Shown: in pieces, positions 51,595-64,000 of the stretch
Numbering within the stretch: the stretch's first letter is position 1
How the letters are laid out: the number at the start of each line of letters is the position of its first letter
Assembly (NCBI GenBank): GCA_028281575.1
Contig: JANQJP010000090.1
Location: 62,001-126,000 of the forward strand
Reading direction: 5' to 3'
Source: Cellvibrionaceae bacterium
GTDB lineage: Bacteria > Pseudomonadota > Gammaproteobacteria > Pseudomonadales > Cellvibrionaceae
DNA length: 64,000 nt
The notes under the pieces: generated by a model
Databases searched by the model: none
Seen by the model: the letters and a program-made list of their open reading frames with translations, nothing else
What the model was told of the DNA's origin: nothing
Made by a program: the position numbers and the translations under genes

Positions 51595-53738
51595 TGGCGT
51601 AACTTTTTGTGATTTTTTACACGGTAGATGCGTTCCACAGAGTGCATGGTGCGCACGGACCGCATAATTTTGGCTAAGTGAACGCGGTTTTCAACGGCGA
51701 TTGTTAAGGTGATAACGCTGTGCTCGGCGTCGCGCTCGTCAACCTGTATGCGCTCGATACTGGTGCCGGTGCGTGAAAGTCGCGTGGCTAATGATGCGAT
51801 TATGCCTCGCTCTGTGATGACTTCAACACGAATTTCGACAAGAAACTCGCCGCTGATATCGGCTGACCAGTGGGTATTGGCGATATTTTCTTTTTTACTG
51901 CGCAGATCGGCAATGTTATTGCAGGTTTCCTGGTGCACGACGATGCCTTTGTCCGCGCTCAAGTGGCCGACAATCGGATCGCCCGGTATTGGCCAGCAGC
52001 AGCGTGCGAAGGTAATAAGCAGGCCATCTGCCCGGTCGATGGTGATCGGCGCAGGCGTTGCGCCATCCACATTGGCTTCGGGGTCCAGTGCCTTAACGAC
52101 GTTCGCTGCGGCGACGTGGCCCAGACCTATGCACTCGAAAAGCTCGTCCAGCGAATCGGTCTGGGTTTGCGCCAATAATTGGCCGATATGCTCATCCGTA
52201 AGTGATTGCAGGTCGGTGCCCATGTGAATAAGTGAGCGCTCCAGCATACGTTTACCGAGCTCCACAGATTCAATATGGCGCTGATGCTTCAGATAGTGAC
52301 GGATCGCGCTGCGCGCCTTCGCAGTGACAACAAAGTTCAGCCAGTTAGGGTTGGGCTGGGAGTTGTCAGATGTAATGATCTTGATTTTTTGGCCGCTCTC
52401 CAAGCGTTGCGACAGCGGTGCAGGCCTGTCATTTAAGCGGCAAGCCACGCAGCGGTTGCCGATGTCTGTGTGCACGGCGTAGGCAAAGTCGACAGCGGTC
52501 GCGCCGCTCGGCAGCTCGATAATGGCGCCTTTGGGCGTAAACACATAGACTTCATCCTTGAAGAGGTCGATTTTGACATTTTCGACAAACTCGAGTGAAC
52601 TGTGCGTATGCTGCTTAATTTCCATCAAGCGCTTGATCCAGCGATTGGCGCGATCAAAGCTCGCGACGGTCGATTGGTCGTTATCGTCCTTCGATTTGTA
52701 TAGCCAGTGCGCAGCGACCCCCGAACTTGCGAGTTCGTCCATCTCTTGCGTGCGGATCTGGACTTCAATCGGTACGCCCTGTTTACCAATAACGACGGTG
52801 TGTAGAGACTGATAGCCATTGACCTTGGGGATAGCGATATAGTCTTTGAATTCGCCCGGAATAGGCTTGTACAGGTTGTGTATTGAGCCGAGTGTGCGGT
52901 AGCAGGTGTCGATATTGTCCACGATGATCCTGAACGCATAGACATCCATGATCTCTTTAAAGCTCTTATGTTTGTTGCGCATCTTCTGGTAGATGCTGAA
53001 CAGGTGCTTTTCACGGCCGATAACCAGGCCGCGAATTCTATCCCGCTGCAGCCGCTCTTCTATCGCGAGCTGGATTTTTTCAACGATGGATCGCCGGTTG
53101 CCGCGCACGGTTTGTAATGATGCCTGCAGGCGCGAAGAGCGCAGCGGGTGCATGGCCTTAAAGCACTGGTCTTCAAATTCGACACGCCAGTCGTTCATGC
53201 CCAGGCGCTGAGCGATCGGTGAATAAATCTCCAGCGTTTCTTTTGCGATACGGCGTTTTTTCTCGGGTGGCATTACGCCGAGCGTGCGCATATTGTGCAG
53301 GCGGTCAGATAGCTTGATAACGACCACCCGCAGGTCTTTGGCCATCGCCAGGGCCATTTTTTGGAAGTTCTCCGCCTGCTTTTCCGCCTGGGTCTCGTAC
53401 TCAATTTTGGCCAGTTTGCTCACGCCGTCGACCAGGTTCGCAACCACATCGCCAAATTGCGCGTCGATGGCTGATTTGGGAATGCCGGTATCTTCGATGA
53501 CGTCGTGTAACATCGCCGCCATCAAGGTTTGATGGTCCATGCGAATGCTCGCGAGAATATTGGCGACTTGCAGGGGGTGGGTGATATAAGGTTCGCCGCT
53601 GCGGCGAAACTGGCCCATGTGGGCCTGTTCGGCGTAGTAGTACGCGCGTTTAACGGATGATACGTGATCCGGCTCGAGGTAAGAGGAGAGCCTGTGAGCA
53701 AACGAATCGATCGTTATTGCAGGCGTTCGCTCCTCCAT
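51591..53738 (-). CDS. spoT: Bifunctional (p)ppGpp synthetase/hydrolase SpoT
   Basis: 715 residues in the usual order. The HD hydrolase domain comes first, with HDVIEDTG (His78-Asp79) intact. The synthetase domain has REKHLFSIYQKM and EFKDYIAIPKVNGYQSLHTVVIG. A TGS domain (VYVFTPKGAIIELPSGATAVDFAYAVHTDIG) follows, then a zinc-finger-like/helical region with ARCCWPIPGDPIVG, and a C-terminal ACT domain. Active sites look complete for hydrolysis. It lies 25 bp after rpoZ, in the gmk-rpoZ-spoT order. Confidence 0.96.
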   Translation of the reverse strand: MEERTPAITIDSFAHRLSSYLEPDHVSSVKRAYYYAEQAHMGQFRRSGEPYITHPLQVANILASIRMDHQTLMAAMLHDVIEDTGIPKSAIDAQFGDVVANLVDGVSKLAKIEYETQAEKQAENFQKMALAMAKDLRVVVIKLSDRLHNMRTLGVMPPEKKRRIAKETLEIYSPIAQRLGMNDWRVEFEDQCFKAMHPLRSSRLQASLQTVRGNRRSIVEKIQLAIEERLQRDRIRGLVIGREKHLFSIYQKMRNKHKSFKEIMDVYAFRIIVDNIDTCYRTLGSIHNLYKPIPGEFKDYIAIPKVNGYQSLHTVVIGKQGVPIEVQIRTQEMDELASSGVAAHWLYKSKDDNDQSTVASFDRANRWIKRLMEIKQHTHSSLEFVENVKIDLFKDEVYVFTPKGAIIELPSGATAVDFAYAVHTDIGNRCVACRLNDRPAPLSQRLESGQKIKIITSDNSQPNPNWLNFVVTAKARSAIRHYLKHQRHIESVELGKRMLERSLIHMGTDLQSLTDEHIGQLLAQTQTDSLDELFECIGLGHVAAANVVKALDPEANVDGATPAPITIDRADGLLITFARCCWPIPGDPIVGHLSADKGIVVHQETCNNIADLRSKKENIANTHWSADISGEFLVEIRVEVITERGIIASLATRLSRTGTSIERIQVDERDAEHSVITLTIAVENRVHLAKIMRSVRTMHSVERIYRVKNHKKLRH

Positions 53739-53763
53739 TTTACACTCGATACCGCTGGAACCC

Positions 53764-54039
53764 TCAGGCCTCGCTCGTCGGGAGCTGCTGACCTTCGGCC
53801 GCCTCTAGGTTGACCATTTCTTCGAAGCCTTCTTCTTCAGCTTCATTCAGCATGCCTACATCGATTAAGCCTTCTTCGATTTCGCGTAATGCAATAACTG
53901 TCGGTTTGTCATTATCGACCGGTACCAGGGGGTCTTTGCCCATAACGGCGATCTGACGTGCGCGTCGGCTGCCCAATAAAACCAACTCAAAACGGTTGTC
54001 TACATACTGTAGGCAATCTTCCACTGTAATTCGTGCCAT
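53764..54039 (-). CDS. rpoZ: RNA polymerase omega subunit
   Basis: 91 residues, normal length. The conserved core is [30 protein letters not shown] followed by [18 protein letters not shown]. Omega stabilises the beta-prime subunit and mediates ppGpp binding, which fits its position directly upstream of spoT. The stop codon is 25 bp before the spoT ATG. AGAGAAGTG precedes the ATG. Confidence 0.97.
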   Translation of the reverse strand: MARITVEDCLQYVDNRFELVLLGSRRARQIAVMGKDPLVPVDNDKPTVIALREIEEGLIDVGMLNEAEEEGFEEMVNLEAAEGQQLPTSEA

Positions 54040-54201
54040 GAAACGTTCACTTCTCTAGTTGTACTGTGTTCAATTATTGTCGAAAAAACACACAAGCGCC
54101 AAACTTTGCCGCCTAGCGTGATCATCGACATTCTGGAAACACTTCCCCGGAAAACAGCTTGCGCTGCGCGAAAGGGTGCAGATTGTACGAAAAACGACTA
54201 G

Positions 54202-55715
<1,514 letters not shown>

Positions 55716-55742
55716 AGTTAACCTTATCGTTGTGGAAATGTG

Positions 55743-55777
55743 CTGGGGCCTGTTCAACGAGTGTGAACAGGCCCCAG
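55743..55777. repeat. Minimal MITE-end hairpin upstream of yicC
   Basis: CTGGGGCCTGTTCA (55743-55756) is perfectly complementary to TGAACAGGCCCCAG (55764-55777) across ACGAGTG. GAGTGTGAACAGGCCCC equals the inner face of the terminal repeat of the element at 33153, so this looks like two element ends joined with the middle deleted. It lies 28 bp before the yicC start, in its leader or promoter. Confidence 0.7.
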
Positions 55778-55899
55778 GAGAGCAATGTTAACACCCTTTG
55801 GCGGCTCGGTTCAGCAGTGCTTTGGCTGGCAAAGTGTTTTTCCACGAATAGCCGCGTGACTATGCGTATAATGCGCGCTGCCAAAAGGGGAGCACCATT

Positions 55900-56619
55900 A
55901 TGAAAAGGCCAAGTGGACGTGCGGCGAATCAACTCCGTGACATCAAAATTACGCGCAACTATACCCGTCATGCCGAAGGCTCAGTTTTAGTCGAATTCGG
56001 TCAGACCAAAGTGATATGCAATGCCACTGTCGAAGAGGGTGTGCCGCGCTTTCTCAAAGGCGAGGGCCGCGGCTGGGTGACGGCTGAATACGGTATGCTG
56101 CCGCGTTCGACTGGCACCCGGATGGGACGGGAAGCTGCACGTGGAAAACAGGGTGGACGCACGGTTGAAATACAACGCCTTATCGGCCGGTCACTGCGCG
56201 CTGCTGTCGATATGAGCTTGCTCGGAGAAAACCAGGTACTTATCGATTGTGATGTGGTGCAAGCGGATGGTGGTACCCGCACGGCTTCTATCACCGGTGC
56301 ATTTGTTGCGCTTGTCGACGCGCTGCGTTTTATGCAGCGAGAAAAAGTGATTGAGACAGATCCTCTGTTACGCATGGTCGCGTCAGTTTCAGTGGGCATG
56401 TATCAGGGCGTGCCGGTGCTCGATCTCGATTACGACGAAGACTCCAACGCAGATACCGATATGAACGTGGTGATGGCAAACGACGGCGGTCTGATTGAGA
56501 TTCAGGGCACTGCTGAAAAAGAACCTTTTTCGGAGCAACATTTTCTCGATATGTTTGCGCTGGCAAAAAAAGGTGTTGCAGAATTAAACGCGCTTCAGAC
56601 CAAGGTCCTTGCAGAGTAG
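55900..56619 (+). CDS. rph: Ribonuclease PH
   Basis: 239 residues, complete. It trims the 3' ends of tRNA precursors using phosphate. Typical features: [94 protein letters not shown] and the metal-binding [25 protein letters not shown] lies before the ATG. Convergent with mutM, 2 bp apart. Confidence 0.97.
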   Translation: MKRPSGRAANQLRDIKITRNYTRHAEGSVLVEFGQTKVICNATVEEGVPRFLKGEGRGWVTAEYGMLPRSTGTRMGREAARGKQGGRTVEIQRLIGRSLRAAVDMSLLGENQVLIDCDVVQADGGTRTASITGAFVALVDALRFMQREKVIETDPLLRMVASVSVGMYQGVPVLDLDYDEDSNADTDMNVVMANDGGLIEIQGTAEKEPFSEQHFLDMFALAKKGVAELNALQTKVLAE

Positions 56620-56621
56620 GC

Positions 56622-57437
56622 TTAAAGGCGTTGGCAATGCGTGCAATAGACACTCGTGCGCTGCGCAATTCTTTTTTCGGTAAGTGGTTTGCCGCACTGT
56701 TTACACGGCTCGCCACCGCGACCGTAGACGTTTAGCTCCTGCGCGAAATAGCCTGGTTTGCCGTCTCCACCGACGAAATCTCTCAGTGTTGTTCCGCCGC
56801 GCTCAATCGCGTACGACAATACGGCTTTGATTTCGCAGACGAGTGCTTCGCACACAGAAAGACTGAGTTTACCTGCGGGTTTGAGTGGATGCACACCTGC
56901 GTTAAATAGTGCTTCATTCGCGTAAATATTGCCCACGCCCACGACGGTGCGGCTGTCCATCAAGAAGGTTTTTGTGCCTTGGCTGCGTTTGCGCGAGCGC
57001 TTATACAGATAGTCGGCGTCAAAAGTGTTTTCCAGTGGTTCAGGCCCGAGATGAGCTAGCAGTTCGTGCTCGGCAATGGGCGCCCCGGTCCAGAGAACGC
57101 AGCCAAAACGGCGTGGGTCATTAAATCTCAGGATTTGTTCGCCAAAGCGAAGGTCGACATGATCGTGGGCATTGAGCGTCGTTTGTGCGTCGACAATCCT
57201 AATGCTGCCGGACATCCCCAGGTGAATGATCATGTGACCGTGGTTAAATTCAAACAGCAAGTATTTTCCACGGCGGTGAATTTTGTTGAGCTTATGATTT
57301 TTTACAATCGTCGGAAGTTCGTTTGGGATCGGCCAGCGCAGTGAATGATTGCGCACACGCACTTCAGTCAGGCGCTTACCTTCGGCAAAGGGGGAGATAC
57401 CTCGGCGTGTTGTCTCAACTTCGGGTAGTTCTGGCAT
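56622..57437 (-). CDS. mutM: Formamidopyrimidine-DNA glycosylase
   Basis: 271 residues. The catalytic N-terminus PELPEVETTRRGI (Pro after Met is the nucleophile) and the C-terminal zinc finger CKQCGKPLTEKRIAQRTSVYCTHCQ are intact; RGKYLLFEF and VVGVGNIYANEALF match the Fpg family. It removes 8-oxoguanine. Followed on the other side by the rpmBG terminator region. Confidence 0.97.
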   Translation of the reverse strand: MPELPEVETTRRGISPFAEGKRLTEVRVRNHSLRWPIPNELPTIVKNHKLNKIHRRGKYLLFEFNHGHMIIHLGMSGSIRIVDAQTTLNAHDHVDLRFGEQILRFNDPRRFGCVLWTGAPIAEHELLAHLGPEPLENTFDADYLYKRSRKRSQGTKTFLMDSRTVVGVGNIYANEALFNAGVHPLKPAGKLSLSVCEALVCEIKAVLSYAIERGGTTLRDFVGGDGKPGYFAQELNVYGRGGEPCKQCGKPLTEKRIAQRTSVYCTHCQRL

Positions 57438-57459
57438 AGAGTGACAGTGTTATGCGCAT

Positions 57460-57483
57460 AAAAAAGCCCGGTGTTACCGGGCT
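57460..57483 (-). terminator. Intrinsic terminator of the rpmB-rpmG operon
   Basis: AGCCCGG (57465-57471) pairs with CCGGGCT (57477-57483) across GTGTTA... sequence; on the minus strand the stem is followed by a run of T residues (57460-57465). It lies 20 bp after the rpmG stop. Confidence 0.9.
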
Positions 57484-57502
57484 TTATCATCTGAAGAAGT
57501 GC

Positions 57503-57658
57503 TTACTTAATTTTGCCTTCTTTATAAAGAACGTGCTTGCGAACCACTGGGTCGTATTTCTTGATTTCGAACTTGCCTGGCATGTTGCGCTTGTTTTTGT
57601 CGGTGGTGTAAAAGTGGCCAGTACCTGCCGTTGAGTTCAATCGAATTTTATCTCGCAT
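57503..57658 (-). CDS. rpmG: 50S ribosomal protein L33
   Basis: 51 residues, [51 protein letters not shown], read directly from the minus strand. It is the Cys-free, zinc-independent form of L33, as in E. coli. It follows rpmB by 11 bp, the usual rpmB-rpmG operon. Confidence 0.97.
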   Translation of the reverse strand: MRDKIRLNSTAGTGHFYTTDKNKRNMPGKFEIKKYDPVVRKHVLYKEGKIK

Positions 57659-57669
57659 GATGCGTCCCC

Positions 57670-57906
57670 TTAAACTTTTTCACCGCGATCGCGTATATCA
57701 GCGAGCACATTTTCAATGCCTTTTTTGTCGATAATACGCAAACCTTTAGAGGAAACGCGCAGCTTAACAAAGCGCTTTTCCGACTCAATCCAAAAGCGAT
57801 GAGAATGAAGGTTCGGCAAAAAACGACGCTTTGTGTGATTTTTTGCGTGAGAAACATTGTTTCCTGTTACCGGTCGCTTGCCGGTAACTTGGCATACTCT
57901 GGACAT
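57670..57906 (-). CDS. rpmB: 50S ribosomal protein L28
   Basis: 78 residues, complete: [64 protein letters not shown]. The single Cys near the N-terminus is not part of a zinc site. AGAGGCGG precedes the ATG. First gene of the rpmBG operon. Confidence 0.97.
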   Translation of the reverse strand: MSRVCQVTGKRPVTGNNVSHAKNHTKRRFLPNLHSHRFWIESEKRFVKLRVSSKGLRIIDKKGIENVLADIRDRGEKV

Positions 57907-58100
57907 ATCCGCCTCTAAATTTAACGCCTGCCCGAGTGCATGCTAAGCAGGATTCATTCAATTTTAAGTCTACAGCCAGCTCTCGATCCCAAACGCAACG
58001 CGCTAGCATAAGTACGGCGGGGAGAGCTCTGCAAAAAAGAGGCGCGATTTATACCAGAATGCTCTTTTGATCGCAATGATTTTGTTCGTCAGAGCTGGAC

Positions 58101-58347
58101 GGCACTTATCTTAAAGGCAATTTTTCCCTGGTGCGGCAGAAGCGAGGGTGCGATGAGACACGATGTAAACCCCCGCAAGCGGGTCCAGCCCAAAATCCCG
58201 GATTTTGGCCATTCCACGGAGCAAAGCAGCGCTTTGCTTAATCCGTTCCGCCCATGGGGTCTCGACGCCCGAATTCCTCGGGCGACGGTCTCATCACACC
58301 CTCGCTTCCGCCGTACCTAACAGCATATTTTGCCTTAAGTAAGCGCC
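58101..58347. repeat. 247-bp long inverted repeat with four internal hairpins, upstream of rpmB
   Basis: The inner arm 58131-58159 pairs with 58288-58316 at 26 of 29 positions; the outer arm 58101-58120 pairs with 58330-58347 with two gaps. The 128-nt core holds four hairpins: CCCGC/GCGGG (58172-58183), CCAAAATCC/GGATTTTGG (58190-58208), ACGGA...TCCGT around GCAAAGC/GCTTTGC (58216-58246), and CGCCCGA/TCGGGCG (58266-58284). It fills most of the 458-bp gap between rpmB and radC (both minus strand); 57907-58100 holds no repeat I can see and should carry the rpmB promoter. Confidence 0.8.
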
Positions 58348-58364
58348 ATTCTAGTCAGAGCGCC

Positions 58365-59042
58365 TCAATGGATTAAGCCCCGTTCAGCCATGGAGACGAC
58401 TTCGGCGTCGCCGATCACAAAGTGGTCGAGCATATCGATGTCAACGAGCGAGAGAGCCGCTTTAAGTCTGCGGGTCAGGCGTACATCCGCCTGACTCGGC
58501 TCGGCGCACCCCGACGGGTGGTTATGCGCGAAAATAACCGCGGCGCAGTTGTGCTTTAGCGCGGCTTTTACGACCTCTCGGGGATAGACGTCCGCTCCGT
58601 CGATGGTGCCTTTAAACAGTTCTTCATAACTGATAAGCCGGTGCTGGCTATCTGTAAACATGGCGGCGAATACCTCTGAGTTCTGATGGCGCAGGTGGGC
58701 CAGCAGATAACGCTTGACCGCCTCGCTCGAATTGAGGACATGCTCGCGATTAAGTGTTTCAGCGAGGTGGCGACGAGACATTTCGAGCACAGCCTGTAAT
58801 TGGCTGAATTTTGCCAGGCCGAGTCCTCGCGCCTGGCAAAACTCGCGACTCGAACACTCAAGTAAAGGTCTTAAGCCGCCAAAGCGCGTGAGTAAATCAC
58901 GAGCGAGATCTACGGCTGACAAGCCGGCGCAGCCGGTCCTTAAAAAAATGGCAAGGAGTTCTGCATCAGATAGTTGGCTTGCGCCGCGGGTGAGTAGTTT
59001 TTCTCGCGGCCGCTCTTCAGCGGGCCATTCGCGAATGGTCAT
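58365..59042 (-). CDS. radC: RadC family JAB1/MPN-domain protein
   Basis: 225 residues. N-terminal helix-hairpin-helix-like part ([27 protein letters not shown]) and C-terminal JAMM metal motif [17 protein letters not shown] near residue 174. Despite the name, a DNA-repair role is not established. Divergent from coaBC. GGAGA precedes the ATG at 59042. Confidence 0.95.
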   Translation of the reverse strand: MTIREWPAEERPREKLLTRGASQLSDAELLAIFLRTGCAGLSAVDLARDLLTRFGGLRPLLECSSREFCQARGLGLAKFSQLQAVLEMSRRHLAETLNREHVLNSSEAVKRYLLAHLRHQNSEVFAAMFTDSQHRLISYEELFKGTIDGADVYPREVVKAALKHNCAAVIFAHNHPSGCAEPSQADVRLTRRLKAALSLVDIDMLDHFVIGDAEVVSMAERGLIH

Positions 59043-59160
59043 CGTCTCTCCTTGTACAAAAATTAAATCCGTTTAACCGCGCTAAAATAGTGGGCACTAA
59101 CAAAGTACGAGCTTTGATGCTATCTTAGCGCCTGGAAAACTTAGCATATCCATATCCCCT

Positions 59161-60371
59161 ATGTCATCTCTCTCGAATAAACGCATTCTGCTCGGCGTGA
59201 GCGGAGGTATTGCCGCCTATAAAAGTGCTGAGCTAATCCGCAGAATGCGTGATCACAATGCCGAAGTGCGTGTCGTTATGACCGCCGCAGCGCAAGAGTT
59301 TATTACGCCGTTAACGCTTCAAGCTTTGTCTGGAAATCCGGTGCATACAACGCTGCTTGACACAGAAGCTGAAGCGGCGATGGGGCATATCGAATTGGCG
59401 CGTTGGGCCGATATGATTGTGATTGCTCCAGCGTCTGCAGACTTTATTTCAAAGCTTGCGGTTGGTGAGGGTTCAGATCTGTTATCAACGCTCTGTCTCG
59501 CCTCCAGCAGCCATATTTTTGTAGCGCCGGCGATGAATCAGGCTATGTGGGCAGCAGAGGCGACGCAGGGAAATGTGCGGGCGCTCGCACAGCGCAACTT
59601 CAGTATAATTGGCCCCGCTTCAGGTGATCAGGCCTGTGGCGACGTCGGTCTCGGGCGCATGGAAGAGCCGCTTGCGATCATTGATGCGTGTGCGGCACAT
59701 TTTGAAACGGGTGCGTTGGCGGGCAAAAAAGTCGTTATTACAGCGGGGCCGACTCACGAGGCCATCGATCCGGTCAGGTATATCAGTAATCGGAGTTCAG
59801 GAAAAATGGGCTATGCCCTGGCCGCCGCTGCAGTAGAGGCCGGTGCTTGTGTAGTTTTGATCAGCGGTCCCGTAAATATAAGCGCACCTGAGCGGCTCCG
59901 GCTTGAGCGAGTGGTCTCCGCGCAAGAAATGTATCACTCAGCGATGGCGCATGCGCAGGATGCAGACATATTTATCGGCGCAGCTGCGGTTGCCGACTAT
60001 CGAGTAGCTCAGATCGCGCCGCAGAAATTAAAAAAGCAAGCTGACGCGACTATGATTTTAGCGTTGGTCCAAAATCCCGATATCATCAAGAGCATTGCAC
60101 AGCTGCAGCGAAAACCGTTTGTTGTTGGTTTTGCAGCGGAGACGGAAAATGTTTTGGACTATGCGCGGCGCAAGCTAAGCTCAAAAAAACTGGACATGAT
60201 TATTGCTAATGATGTGTCGAACACAGACATCGGATTTAATAGCGATAATAATGCGGTAACAATTGTCACCGAAGAAGAAGAGCGTTTTTTAGATATACAA
60301 AATAAGTCGGTGCTAGCGCGCGAAATTGTCTTAACGATCACCCGCGCCCACTTATTTAATAAAGGAATAGC

Positions 60372-60375
<4 letters not shown>
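59161..60375 (+). CDS. coaBC: Bifunctional phosphopantothenoylcysteine decarboxylase/synthetase
   Basis: 404 residues. The CoaC half is a flavoprotein: LGVSGGIAAYKSAELIRRM, APAMNQAMW, and the Cys-containing flap DQACGDVGLGRM. The CoaB half begins VVITAGPTHEAIDPVRYISNRSSGKMG and binds CTP. It makes phosphopantetheine for CoA. Its stop overlaps the algC start by 4 bp. In pseudomonads dut lies between the two genes; here it is absent. Confidence 0.96.
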
Positions 60376-63790
<3,415 letters not shown>

Positions 63791-63807
63791 GTGAGCTGGG
63801 CAATGGC

Positions 63808-64000
63808 ATGAACACATCGCAAAAAAAGACAAGAAGGCAGCAAATTCTTGAGGCCTTAGCGTCGATGCTCGAGGCCAGTCCCGGTGCCCGAATCACAACT
63901 GCCGCGCTCGCAAATGAAGTGGGTGTTTCCGAGGCGGCGCTCTATCGCCATTTTCCCAGTAAGTCCAAGATGTTCGAAGGGCTTATCGAGTTTATTGAAG
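63808..64000 (+). CDS. slmA: Nucleoid occlusion factor SlmA (N-terminal part)
   Basis: A TetR-type DNA-binding domain cut by the right edge; 64 residues visible, [64 protein letters not shown]. The helix-turn-helix [31 protein letters not shown] is characteristic of SlmA, which blocks FtsZ ring formation over the nucleoid. It follows argB by 17 bp, as in pseudomonads. Confidence 0.93.
   Translation, partial: MNTSQKKTRRQQILEALASMLEASPGARITTAALANEVGVSEAALYRHFPSKSKMFEGLIEFIE

Overview
The window looks like chromosomal DNA of a marine-type gammaproteobacterium related to the Cellvibrionales/Pseudomonadales, of the Saccharophagus/Teredinibacter/Cellvibrio kind. This rests on gene content and order, not on a database search. 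Several blocks follow the order I know from Pseudomonas: SURF1-(unknown)-ctaA-ctaB-SCO; znuBC/znuA-polA-(sRNA)-engB-cytochrome c4-dsbA-GGDEF; ridA-spoT-rpoZ-gmk-yicC-rph; and mutM-rpmG-rpmB-radC-coaBC-algC-argB-slmA. Base composition is moderate, and the surface-polysaccharide region at about 3.8-18.9 kb is visibly more AT-rich.

Layout. 0-3.8 kb: assembly factors for an aa3-type cytochrome c oxidase (heme O/A synthesis, copper delivery). 3.8-18.9 kb: a surface-glycan locus with four glycosyltransferases, a HAD-like protein, a Wzx-type flippase, a polytopic membrane protein, and a compact module (HAD-UbiA prenyltransferase, DprE1-like oxidase, DprE2-like reductase, small SMR-type transporter) that looks like a polyprenyl-phosphoryl pentose (arabinofuranose-type) donor pathway. 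18.9-21.4 kb: zinc uptake, divergent around a palindromic Zur-like box. 22.4-30.3 kb: polA, a Spot 42/ErsA-position small RNA behind a sigma-E-like promoter, engB, cytochrome c4, a DsbA, a diguanylate cyclase and a phosphopantetheinyl transferase. 31-46.9 kb: DnaJ-related protein, patatin lipase, MFS transporter, AsmA protein, rhombosortase-like protease, lipoprotein M1 peptidase, and a phage-shock (psp) regulon with a sigma-54 type control region. 47-51 kb: two-component system and two spondin-domain exported proteins. 51-64 kb: conserved housekeeping genes.

The most interesting parts lie between genes. (1) Downstream of znuA, four tandem 31-32 nt hairpins are separated by exactly 8 nt; they share an 11-nt loop, and their stems change in compensating ways. 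(2) Two 105-106 bp elements 41 kb apart share a central core while their 28-bp arms differ at many positions, and almost every change is compensated in the opposite arm. (3) A 247-bp long inverted repeat upstream of rpmB encloses four further hairpins. (4) A MITE-like terminal repeat occurs just upstream of three unrelated minus-strand genes. (5) Two unlinked genes for small exported proteins carry the same GTTAC-N5-GTTAC direct repeat at nearly the same distance from their start codons. All of these were found by eye; structure prediction and genome-wide searches would decide them.
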